Of a DNA stretch of 64,000 nucleotides, positions 27,301-36,748 are shown in pieces. How positions within the stretch are numbered: position 1 is the stretch's first letter; each line of letters begins with the position of its first letter. A program made the translations under genes and the position numbers. Source of the stretch: Marsupella aquatica (taxonomy: Eukaryota > Marchantiophyta); assembly GCA_973895155.1 (NCBI GenBank), contig OZ316895.1:5766001-5830000 (forward strand). Reading direction: 5' to 3'. The notes beneath the pieces were generated by a model. The model was not told the origin of the DNA, made no database searches, and saw only the letters and a program-made list of their open reading frames with translations.

Positions 27301-27864
27301 TTCATCAAGACAAGGGTCCGTGACATTCGGTCACGGTTTATTGATCAGGAACGCACATATGATGACCAGGTTTCAACACACTCCCATTCTAGTCTACCGA
27401 TTGTTCACTGCTGTGTTATTTAGAGGCCCAGTTTCTCATTTAAGGGGAAAGATGAAGAAGGATCAGACGTTTTGGGAACAATCAGGGTTATCATTTTTCA
27501 AGGTTACAGTAGAAATGTGCTTTCGGTCACTGGCGTGTCGTTAGAGCTCTATCACGGCAGCTTTCGTACTTTCATTTCCGCACTTTGCACTGTAGGCTTC
27601 AAATTTGTCGTCCCAACTTATTTATCAGACATTCACGTGCCCTCATTGCAGCGTTTGAACTTCATTTTGTCACGTGTGCAGACAGATCAAGTGGAGAAAT
27701 TTATTGACCATTTGGTAGAAGATTATGGAGCCCCCCGCGTTTGGGTATCAGACTACATCAAGCAGTTCTTGAATTCGTCTGCAACAAAGCTCAGTCCTCC
27801 TACACTCGGTGGCGTGTTAAACCAAGTAGAGAACCTTAAAACGCAGACATCACGAAGTTCGTAA
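24317..27864 (+). CDS. Plastid CAAD/CURT1-like membrane protein with repeated-exon coiled coil
   Basis: Proposed exons: 24317-24825, 24987-25041, 25092-25205, 25325-25393, 25516-25626, 25833-25991, 26974-27099, 27238-27369, 27652-27864; phases agree and give 495 residues. Residues 1 to about 50 are Ser/Arg/Gln-rich without acidic residues, like a plastid transit peptide. A membrane span at about 126-146 and the following NSVDHFPFIPESLEAVGVVY match the CAAD domain shared with thylakoid CURT1 proteins. Exons 4 to 7 each encode a coiled-coil unit ending in a motif like LQLADERDGAMSE. The C-terminal 115 residues are conserved-looking but unrecognised. Exon 2 and its GAC/GTTTAT donor are the weakest part of the model. 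Family name and function are inferred; a role in thylakoid or envelope membrane shape is possible. Confidence 0.75.
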
Positions 27865-29012
27865 CTAGGGCTATGAAATTGGATTGGACTGGACTTAAGA
27901 AATTTGACTCAGCACTTCTATATTGACCGACAGCATGTTCTTGGTCCAAGTTTTAGAACCCTTGCTATGCATGAATATCGGTCCTTAACAGTTCTACTCG
28001 TGTAGCATTGGTTGTGAATGGTGTACTGAGCAGTTTTATCCTATTTCTTATTGGTGATTACAAGTCTGATCGACCCACACTGTTAGGAATTTGCAAGGCC
28101 TGGTCTTAGTGTACTGCAATAGCAAATTACCGTGTAGATACTTTTGGACCAAACAGTTTCAAGCTACGGTTTCTGTCAGGAGATGTTGAAGGTATTGCTG
28201 TTTTCGCCTCCGGGTTTGTTCTGAGAAGGGCGTCATCTGCCCTGGAACCTTCCAATCCTTTTCAAATATGTAATCAACATGATCAAGACTACTATTGTAT
28301 GTGTTGGTGTTCGAGTGAATTATCTCTCAGTTCGTAATCCTCACAGCTGCAATTTCAGATGCTATTTGAATTTCGAGGTGCGGTGAGTATAATAGGACCA
28401 ACATTTTTCCTTAGTGGTCCAGACAATATTCTTTTCGAAGTTGGGAAAATCAACCAGACATCAGGAACAGCTTTATTCCTTGTCGACTTTCTGTAATAGC
28501 TTAGGGTCCCACATCTATCTTGACGCTCGTCTGTACGTTGATGTATCCAATTGTCGTTCGCTGACAAGAGCGTTCCTCCTAAAGCCAGATCCGTCATGTA
28601 CTCACCAAGGGTGGTGTCGTTTTCGGATTAGTATCAATCTTGCTGGGGAAGGATGATAGGCTCATATAGTAGTAAGTAACTGCTCCTCTCCATGGTGGAC
28701 CTACGGGGTTCCGTTGGCTGACGATTGATTCAGTGCATCACTTCGTAACCTAAAACGTAATTTCGTCCGTGCTTAGGACTAGTTCAGAATCCTTTGCTTT
28801 CATCATAGGGAGCATTTTAAGTCCCACGCTCTTGCTGCGGATGTATACACCACAGGGTTTGGTGAGAAGACGGGAGGAACTATCCTGCCATTGAGAGCGA
28901 ATTGACATGCACCTTAAAAAGTTTCAGAATGCAATTTGTACCTTCTATTTCGTTGGTTCCTTGCGATGTCAGTGTACGGATTTCCATGCAACATAAAGTA
29001 ACGATAACTTAC
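27865..29012. other. Non-coding interval
   Basis: No supported gene. It should include the 3' untranslated region of the CAAD-domain gene. A minus-strand open frame at 28355-28597 has no recognised domain. Confidence 0.4.
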
Positions 29013-29712
29013 TTTTCAGCGCTTGTTAGCTCCAAGACTATAGTATGTCACTCTCACTTGCCGTGTGAATCTCTCTTTTGAAAAAATGTTATCCTTTCCA
29101 TACGAAATTTGACTCCCGTACCCGGCAAACTTTGCTTGACTTGTGAACCAATCTATCTCCATCAACCTTAGATTTCCAGTATCATCGACTCGGGAAAGAG
29201 TCGTAAGGGTTTCGATGTCCATATTCTGTACAGCCTCTGCGTACCAAGAGCAGAGCCTGACGACCATGTTTTGCACAGGATCTACTGTACCCCCTTGAAG
29301 ATTAAAAGTTACTGAGGATCCACCTGCACACATCCCCCTCCACTGTAGTTTTCAACCTGACAAACCACACACTTAATCTTATAACAGTACATGTCGTCCT
29401 CGTGGGTTTCTTACAGGATCGCCAATTTTGACAACTTTCGTACTTTGATGTCAAATTTTGTGATTTCAACATCCAATATAGCCTTCCAGTTGGTCACGGC
29501 AGAGGATTTGATAGGGATGCCCTTCGAGAAGGACACCACTTCAAATTGAACAGCCAAAGCCGGACGATAGTGGTACTACACCCTCGTTTTTTTCACGGGT
29601 TATGTCCGTAGAATCCGCTCATAGATTGCCACTCCACTTTCTCATGATTAAACTTGGCAGCAGCCCTTTCCGGCCGGTCAAATGCCCAGCAACGGACAAA
29701 ATTGCCACTATC
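29013..29712 (-). pseudogene. Unidentified coding-like blocks, minus strand
   Basis: Three minus-strand blocks look like real protein sequence: 29712-29608 (contains RCWAFDRPERAAAKFNHEK), 29575-29415 (contains TNWKAILDVEITKFDIKV; flanked by a GTAG acceptor and a GTAAGA donor) and 29333-29016 (contains FAGYGSQISYGKDNIFSKER). Block order is collinear, but the frames of the second and third do not join cleanly with an obvious splice pair, and an upstream stop precedes the first. It may be a gene fragment decayed by frameshifts, or an intact gene whose splice sites I have placed wrongly. I do not recognise the family. Confidence 0.4.
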
Positions 29713-30236
29713 GTAAAGAGATGTGGTTCAGGAGCATATCCAGAGCTATGAAGACACGTACAGCACACATAAATCGGTGTGATCCCTTTCGTTCAACCCA
29801 TCCTGTGGTTTGCAAATTGCTAGAAGTATTTCTGTTCCGGCGAAGGGCAGCTTGGCCAATCAAAGCAGGATAAGAAATTCAGTGAGACGAGATGGACCAA
29901 TTCCGATTCCATGGAGAGCTACCACATCTCCAGTACCGTGAGAGCCTTCCTATATTTCCCATGAGCCCATCAAGCAAGAGACAAAAAGGTGGGAATTACG
30001 AAGACGCTGTCGCACACAAGACACAATTCACACACGCTCACAGTCCAAATCGGCAAATCTAGATCCAAAGGGACTCAACCACCGAGCTGCTCCTGCAGGG
30101 GGAATGCCTACAGTAGTAATAGGGGGTGTCCAAAATGCCCCCACACCACACTAAGAGGAGCATCTCAGGAGGTAGGGTCAAAGGTGCCTTTATTAACCTC
30201 TAAAATGATGAGCATCTAGGGGCTCATTTGGACACC
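29713..30236. other. Flank of the foldback element
   Basis: No supported gene. The phrase TTAACCTCTAAAATG occurs here at about 30195 and again in direct orientation at about 32318, just outside the right arm of the foldback element. This could be coincidence or trace of the insertion context. Confidence 0.35.
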
Positions 30237-30534
30237 GGGTTAAATCAACACTCCATTAAGGTTCCCAAGCCATCTTGGGGCCCGTACCCTGCCCGTCACA
30301 AATCCCAAAGCTGTTGCCCACAAGCCTGCTTGACTATCAATCACCATTCTGGCAGACTCTAAATGTTTTAGCCCCCAATCCATCGACAGACTGAAAAGTT
30401 TGGTTCTTTTCGAATTTGATGCCCTTTAGGGCATAGGACATGCCTAGCCTTGAACGCCCATGTGTCCCTATGTTTTCATCCCTTGTTTTAATTCTCAGTT
30501 TTTGTCATTGTGGTTTGTTGCTTGCATTTGTGTG

Positions 30535-30640
30535 ACTTTTTTGGCAGCCCCGCATTTGCGCAACTGCAAGGGTTGTCGCGTTTGTGTGACTGTTCTGGCA
30601 GCCCTGCATTTGCGCAGCTATAAAGGTGGACATTTACCAT
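30535..30640 (+). repeat. Minisatellite in left foldback arm, about 2 units of 54 bp
   Basis: Units run GGCAGCCC(C/T)GCATTTGCGCA ... TTGTCGCGTTTGTGTGACTG. They are the inverted counterpart of the larger array at 31315-31640. Because 54 is a multiple of three, the array keeps open frames on both strands. Confidence 0.8.
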
Positions 30641-31051
30641 GGGGCGAAGAGAGGAAGGAGGACTATGGCTTTGAGGACAACAAATCAAGGGAACAAACAA
30701 CTTTGTCTCAAATTACCAATATGGTAAGTTCTATATTTTTTGTTTGTTCCAATTTTTGTTCTATCCTGTAAGAAAAACCAATTGAAGAAGCGGTAACTTA
30801 GCGACTTTCTTGAATGGCAGGAGGAGGATGGCACAACACCATGTGCATTACTATCCAAGTGCAAAGTGGTTTGGGAATGTATGGGGCAGCATTTGAGTAG
30901 GTTAGGCAGGGAATATAAGGAAGGTAGGACAACAAATCAATTCACTCCACCACTTCCTGCTCATGTCATAAACCTTGGAGGTGGTGCTAGGGATGTAGTC
31001 ATAAACACCAACATTGACCTCAATGTATCCCTTGATGAGGAGGCTTCATGA
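30640..31051 (+). pseudogene. Captured two-exon gene fragment inside the foldback element
   Basis: Exon-like block 30640-30723 (contains KSREQTTLSQITNM) ends in a GTAAGT donor; a 97-bp intron follows; the second block 30821-31051 (77 codons with stop) begins after GGCAG and contains WECMGQHLSRLGREYKEGR and a hydrophobic INLGGGARDVVINTNIDLNV. The phases join at zero. There is no in-frame start codon within the unique sequence; upstream the frame runs into the minisatellite. The family is not recognised. A preserved intron argues for DNA-level capture rather than a processed copy. Confidence 0.5.
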
Positions 31052-31314
31052 TAATAAAATTTGGTGCACAACACACACAACACTTTTTATTAAGAGCCCT
31101 TTAGAAGTAAATATAAGTTACCTAGCTATTGACTAACTCATCTCAAGCATACTTCACCTCCTATGTGCGCAAATAAGTGGACACTAGAATAGTGGCACAA
31201 ATGCAAGTATATTTTTCATTGGTTGAATGTGAGGAGGACAATGACCGTCAAACTGTGCAAAGAATCCTAATATGCCAGAACAACCACACAAATGCGAGAA
31301 ATAGATCATAGCTC

Positions 31315-31640
31315 ACAAACGCGGGGCTGCCAGAATAGTCAAAAAATGCAAAAACTCTTACAGCTTCACAATGCGGGGCTGCCAGAACAGTCACACAAAC
31401 GCGACAACCCTTACAGTTGCGTAAACACGGGGTTGCCAGAATAGTCACTTGAACGCGACAACCCTTACAACTATGCAAATGCGGGGCTGCCAAAATAGTC
31501 ACACGAATGCAAGCAACAAACATACGTGCACAATTGCAACAACCCTTATAGATGGGTGATTGCAAGGCTATCAGAACAGTCACATAAACGCGACAACACT
31601 TATAGTTGCGCAAACGCGGGGCTGTCTCGGGGGGTTGACT
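31315..31640 (-). repeat. Minisatellite in right foldback arm, about 6 units of 54 bp
   Basis: About six diverged units read GCGGGGCTGCCAGAATAGTC ... CGCGACAACCCTTACAGTTG on the plus strand, the reverse complement of the left-arm array. The MITE at 31626-31911 splits the outermost unit, and the last part of that unit resumes at 31912. A 160-codon minus-strand open frame over the array is a product of the 54-bp period. Confidence 0.8.
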
Positions 31641-31911
31641 ATCAAAAATCTTAGGAACCACGTGCGATCCAAAATAGGTATTTTTGGTAGAAATTAAATA
31701 AAATTTTAAAAAGCGTAAGAGACAAAACAAGGTATTATAAACTCATGTTTATAGAATATTCTTTAATATATACCTTTTGTAAAATAAAATGGGCTATTAA
31801 TATTGAAATAGAGAATATTCTTGGAGTATTTTCTTTATAAAATAGGTGTATTTATATTAGGCTAGGATCGCACGAGGTACCCCAAAATATACACTTAGTT
31901 AACCCCCCGAG
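31626..31911. mobile_element. MITE, 286 bp, 8-bp target duplication
   Basis: The terminal inverted repeats are CTCGGGGGGTTGACTA at the left and CTCGGGGGGTTAACTA read inward from the right (15 of 16 match). The flanks 31618-31625 and 31912-31919 are both GGGGCTGT. The inside is AT-rich and non-coding. An 8-bp duplication is typical of hAT elements, though these termini are not a textbook hAT end. Confidence 0.85.
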
Positions 31912-34265
31912 GGGGCTGTTAGAACAGTCACACGAATGCAAGCAACAAACCACAATGACATACTGAGAATTACAATTAGGGACTAAAATAGAGGGAGACA
32001 TGGAGGTTCAAGGCTAGGCATGTTCCGTGTCCTAAAGGGCATCAAATTCAAAAAGAATGGAACTTTTTCGTCTGTCGACGGATCGAGGGCTAATACATTT
32101 AGAGTCCGCCAGAACGGTGATTGGCGAGCAAGCGGGCTTCCGGGCAACAACTTTGGGATTTGTGAAGGGCAGGGTACGGGCCCCAAGAAGGCTAGGGAGT
32201 CTTAATGAGGTGTTGATTTAACCCAGTGTTGATTTGGGAGGGATGGTTTCACACGGGTGGCCCCTACCCCTTAATGAATGGTAGGTTGTCTCCATTTTCC
32301 CCTACGATGGCCTTTAACCTCTAAAATGTGCGAAGGTGAGTAGGGTGCTGATCTCTAAGCTTTCAATTCAGGAAGGGAATAAAGTCCTGGAGATTCTTAT
32401 CCCCAATGGTCATTTGAAGGGTCATTGGAGGTTGGAGGAAATTTGTCAGGCTCCCCAAAAAGCTTATAAGATACGCATTGGGATTCTTTGGAAGATTGAA
32501 CTCTCTCCGGTTTCTCAGAGTGGGCTGCATTTCCGTGAGTAAAACAGGGGCATAGATCGGGCCGTTTGGATCCTCGCGGGTCTCAGTATTCATGAGGGGG
32601 AATTCGGGACTCAGTACTTGGTGAGGGGAAAGTTGGGGGCTGCTCCTCCCAAACCTGAGTACTTGGTGAGGGCGAAGTCGTGAGGCTTTGGCTCTTCCTG
32701 GGCCTTGACACTTTGTGGGGGGGTGGCCGGGCCATTTTGGCTCTTCCCGGGCCTGCGACAATGGCCCGCCATGGGAAAGGAGGGGGGCAAGGGGCAAGTC
32801 AAGGAAATTTCACCCGCAGCCACTCACGCATTGCCATGTGGCAGTGTTAAGTCAGTGTACGCTGTATACTAACCCAGATATGGAATAGGGGCCATAGTGG
32901 TAAATAAAATTGTTTGGGGGACAGGATACTAAATTCTGACAGTCACGGGTACAGCTTAGTAAAAAGTTGTTTTGCCCCTTTGGTCTTCATGGGTTTGTAG
33001 CTTGTTTTCCCCCTCTAATTGGGTATCTTAGGAAACCTGTCTCAGAGTATGGCAGTTTTTGGTTTTTTAGCTATGTTGTATTTATGGAGACTTCCACCTC
33101 ATTCTGCCATTGCACTCTGATACCTACACTAGATTTCTCATTCAATTGGATTTCACAGTTGCAGTGACATGGATACTATTGCATTTATGGCACTTAACTT
33201 CAAACCCATAGAGTTGTAGAATCAACATCATTCAGGCATAATTATTGCTCTTGCCCATCCCTCTCATAGAATCCTCCTGCCTCTAACCTACCTCACACAT
33301 TTATGACTGCCCACATACGTTACTCAAATTAATTCACCCAATGAGACATAGTGAACCTACTTAGTACTGCTGGCAAATCAAGTCATGGATGTGCTGCCCC
33401 TAGATGGACGGAGTATTGTACTGCCATCTGGTTAGAGCAGAAAATAAATAATTGGCTGAAAGAAGTTCACTTGAAGTGATGGGACCTGAATATGGCTCTT
33501 AAACATATAATAGTGTCATTGAATTGTAAAAATATATTTGAAACTGTCTTGTCAAATTAAACCTTAGTGTTCAACCTATTGTGATCACTCAGGCCCCAAC
33601 CAGGCTTTGTCAAAGGCCTGGTTATTAAAATCTTGGGCTTGACTAACAAGATTGGGGTCCTTGTGAAAACCTAGAAATAATTTTTCCTTGTAAATTTTAG
33701 AGATATTCCTAGCATCCTTGTGTATAAACTAAATATTCAGGGTATGATTGTTTAAAATGAAAAATGAAACAAGAGGGTGTCCTTTTAAGTTCTAGAGTAC
33801 CGTTCAACTGTCTGATGTTAGCATCAACATCCTCAGCCATGGAGCTAGAAAGGGGTTGCATAAGCTTGTCCATCGTGTTATCCCAAAATGTACATTGACT
33901 ATTTCACATGGGGAAAATGGCTACATGATGACTACAGCCCAAGGAAACTTAAAGAGTCATATGTATGAGCAAACTGGAAATGCAAAGCTAAAGAGTCATG
34001 CGTATAAACACACTGGAAACGTTGGTTACTCCAAATATTTACATCCAGAACTTTCAGCTTGGATTGGATCAGAAGTATACAAGTTTTGTCACCCATGTTC
34101 AGGATTTCAAATCCATTCAATTGCAGAGTATCTTGACATTGGTCCAATCCGCCTGAAAGGATTTGACACAACACATCGCAAGATTCCAAGCCAATGATGA
34201 AACACCACTTGTGAGGCCCTGCCCTGCTAAGAGCTCTGCCCCCAAAGGACAATCCATTATGTATA

Positions 34266-34395
34266 GGATTAAGGGCTTGACCCATCCCATTATGGGGTAT
34301 AGGGTCGAGCGTATGTGGAGGCCCCGTGGGCCGACGCATATATATGTGCAGACCTGTACCCCATAATGGGAGAGGGCGAGCCCCTAATCGATGTT
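34266..34395. repeat. Imperfect palindrome, about 130 bp
   Basis: The left half, with GATTAAGGGCTTGACCC and CCCATTATGGGGTATAGG, is mirrored by the right half, GTACCCCATAATGGGAGA and GCGAGCCCCTAATC. The core contains GCATATATATGTGC. The transcript or single strand would fold into a long imperfect hairpin; it may be a small MITE. Confidence 0.6.
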
Positions 34396-34631
34396 AAGGT
34401 GTTGGAGCGTGAATCTTATGAGCGGTCCAGATTGAAAGGCAGCTAGATAGGGAGATCAGACGGTGTCTTTTGAATCTGTCCCGGCCATGAGCAACATGGC
34501 TTCCTATAAGGGAAGGAACTTGGACCCACCGATTGCACTTTCATTACTCACGGGTACACTATTGATTCAATCTGCATCCTGCATTTTGTGTCCTGCGCCT
34601 GCATTCGGCATCTGCCTGCCATTGTAGAGGT

Positions 34632-34709
34632 GTTTGTCACGACGATTTAGAGCTGGCGTTTGTCACGACGATTTGTAGGTGGCGTTTGTCACATCGTCAA
34701 AGTTGGTGT
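34632..34709 (+). repeat. 26-bp tandem repeat, three units
   Basis: Units start at 34632, 34658 and 34684 with GTTTGTCACGACGATTT (third unit diverged: GTTTGTCACATCGTCAAA). It lies about 210 bp upstream of the recombinase relic and could be part of its element or chance. Confidence 0.75.
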
Positions 34710-34919
34710 CAACAATCTGTCGGTCAACTCGATGGCCAACACACTCTTTGCAAGATTAATCACGGTCTCCCGTTGCCATGTGACTGTCGATTGTTATTGA
34801 GAATAGATCTAGTGGAATAGACTCTCATCGACTCAGACACAGGAAGAGTTCATATCTAGATTTTTGCAGCAAAGATTCTTGTTACATTAGCCTTTGTGAC
34901 ATGATTTGATTGCTTGATT

Positions 34920-36298
34920 ATGGCCAAGCCATCGTTTAGTATCGGCATGTCCAAGCTCAAGGGAATCATAGACCCAGAGGAGGATGACAAGTCTAGCATC
35001 TCAGCGGTAAGCAACATTGTGCTCAATCTTGATGCGGTCAACCTCGATGACCAATGTGAGTCAGAGTTGCAGTTGCTTAATGACACTCTCAATTTGTTGC
35101 TTGTTGATGAGTGTCCGAAGAAGCAACCACTTGTTATTACAGTTCCAGGTTGAGTGCCTGTAGAGTTTCTTGAAGAGGACCCAAATTTTCAGAAGTCCCT
35201 TGTCGAGGGCGGCTCAAATCCGAGCGCCACTGTTGATCGATGGGCTGTGAACATAGTCAATTGTTTTTGAGAGTTTAAGAGCTAGGGAAATAGTATCAGT
35301 TTTGAGGATCTTCTTGCAAACGAATGCAATGCATTGCTCACGAAGTTCTTCGAACAGGTTTGTAAGAAGGACGAGACGCTTTACCCTACACAGACATTGA
35401 TGGGACTATATCGTGCTTTCCACAGAGTGATTAGACGCAAGCAGGAGGTCAGGGTGAGTCAGAGTGGACAGGATGAGCCGGTTTTTCACATGCATGAGAG
35501 TCCTTTGTTTAAACAGGTCGGGGTTGCTTGCCTACTAGCAATGGAACGAACTAAGAGTCCGAATGGTGCAAATTTGCCACGGAAGAAGGCCTCTATGATT
35601 TCCTTAGCCAATGAGGCCACAATCCTTGCTCATTCATGCACTGCTGCTTTTCATCCTCGAGGCCTTCAACGTCGGGCAGTCTACTTTCTATTGTTTCACT
35701 TTGCCATTCGAGGAGGTGCTGAGTTGCATTTGCTTGCTAAGAGTGACTTTCAATTGGGCTCGGATGACAATGGACGTTATGTGAAATATGACGAGCGACT
35801 ATTGAAGAACTATAAAGTTGGTTTTGGACCGTACCAAGATGAGCATTTCCGCCCAGCTGTTACAAGCTATGATGCTGACATCGTTGCCACTATCAAAAGC
35901 CTCATATGTCATTTGCCTCTTTCAAGATTGTTTTTGTTTAACCAGAGCATTGATAGCCAACGGCCGCAAGCATGGTATTCCACTCAACGTGTGTCAGTGA
36001 AGAAACTGAGTGGGATTGTGAAGGAGATACATCGAGAATGCGGTCTACTGACAAAAGGCATTTCTAAAAATCAAGTAGGACTACCTGTGTGACTTGCATG
36101 GCTACAGAGGGAGTCCCTGCACCCATTGGCATGTTGATAACCGGGCACAAAAGTGAAGGCGCTTATGCCCGATATGACCAAAGTACTGATTCAAAGGTAA
36201 GGGCCGCCCAGAAGTGCAGCAACGGGTCGTCAAATTTTGGTGAGAAGTGTGAAGAGGAAACTGAGAGATTCAAGAAAAATGCAATCCAAGGCATCTAG
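34920..36298 (+). pseudogene. Crypton/DUF3504-type tyrosine recombinase, decayed
   Basis: One frame from ATG 34920 to 36092 continues as homologous-looking sequence through in-frame stops at 35151, 35268 and 35280; a frameshift near 36070 moves the C-terminus to the frame ending 36298. The segment around 35334-35450 (LTKFFEQVCKKDE...LYRAFHRVIRRK) matches the N-terminal SAM-like region of DUF3504 proteins. The catalytic domain shows IRGGAELHLLAKSDF (first Arg), SSRTTCVTCM around the shift (HxxR box, His not visible), LITGHKS (second His box) and YARYDQ (nucleophile Tyr). This layout fits Crypton recombinases and the ZMYM/KIAA1958-type domains derived from them, not integrases of phages. No intact element boundary was found. 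Confidence 0.65.
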
Positions 36299-36418
36299 GA
36301 CGAGGATCTGTCACCAAAAAAATGGGTGAAAGCAGACGACAATAAGTAGTCTCATTCAACCTGCAATTGCTACTAGTTATGTTGCAACGGAACTTTTGTT
36401 GTTGCCATTGATTGGTTT

Positions 36419-36748
36419 ATGGGTGCAGCAAATGGATCAGGAGTGGAGGTGGTGACTACAGAAGCTAAAGTTGCGAGTGATGGATTTACGCTCATTAAGA
36501 ACGAGGTAGTTGTTGTTGAAGGTGTCACGACTACTACTGGAAGCGACATGGTTATAGATGGGCGGATTGATTTGCTGCATGGTGAGGATCTCGTTGAGGA
36601 TTGGATTGATGAGTATAACTGCAATGAACATTTCCAGCAGTTGGAACGTGGGGCTATGATTGTGAATGCAGTGCAGGCCCTATTCAACCAAAAGCAGTCC
36701 CTGAACAACTGCACCATCTCAATCAAGATTGGGAAGTTTGGTGGCTAG
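36419..36748 (+). CDS. Hypothetical protein, 109 aa, next to recombinase relic
   Basis: The frame opens with ATG at 36419 and ends TAG at 36746-36748. The product is acidic with a Val/Thr-rich N-terminal half (EVVVVEGVTTTTGSDMVIDG) and an EDLVEDWIDEYNCNEHFQQLE helix-like segment. No known domain. It starts 120 bp after the recombinase relic in a different frame, so it may be a second open frame of the same element or its degraded 3' part. The length and composition slightly favour a real coding origin. Confidence 0.3.
   Translation: MGAANGSGVEVVTTEAKVASDGFTLIKNEVVVVEGVTTTTGSDMVIDGRIDLLHGEDLVEDWIDEYNCNEHFQQLERGAMIVNAVQALFNQKQSLNNCTISIKIGKFGG

Larger units (their letters stand above)
30237..32225. 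mobile_element. Foldback-type element with long inverted arms and captured gene fragment
   Basis: The outer left arm (from about 30237, GGGTTAAATCAACAC) is matched in inverted orientation by the right arm ending about 32225. Shared landmarks in mirror order include GGGCCCGTACCCTGCC, the ATTTAGAGTC region, CCTTTAGGGCAT, AGGCATG and TTTGTTGCTTGCATT, then a 54-bp minisatellite. Arms are roughly 400 bp with moderate divergence; the right arm is longer through extra minisatellite units and a MITE. The centre carries a two-exon coding fragment. No transposase and no clear target duplication are visible, so class is uncertain: FoldBack-like or a Mutator-like (Pack-MULE) element. Confidence 0.7.
32226..34919. 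other. Non-coding interval
   Basis: No supported gene. At 32590-32680 the phrase AGTACTTGGTGAGGG recurs with degenerate spacing inside a locally GC-rich patch (32570-32830). Two further structured elements, a hairpin at 34266-34395 and a 26-bp tandem repeat at 34632-34709, are listed separately. Confidence 0.45.

Noticed and set aside
31315-31640. CRISPR-like array
   Set aside because: The repeats are contiguous diverged 54-bp units without unique spacers, in plant DNA.
31248-31730. 160-codon minus-strand open frame
   Set aside because: Produced by the 54-bp minisatellite period, which keeps frames open; not a gene.
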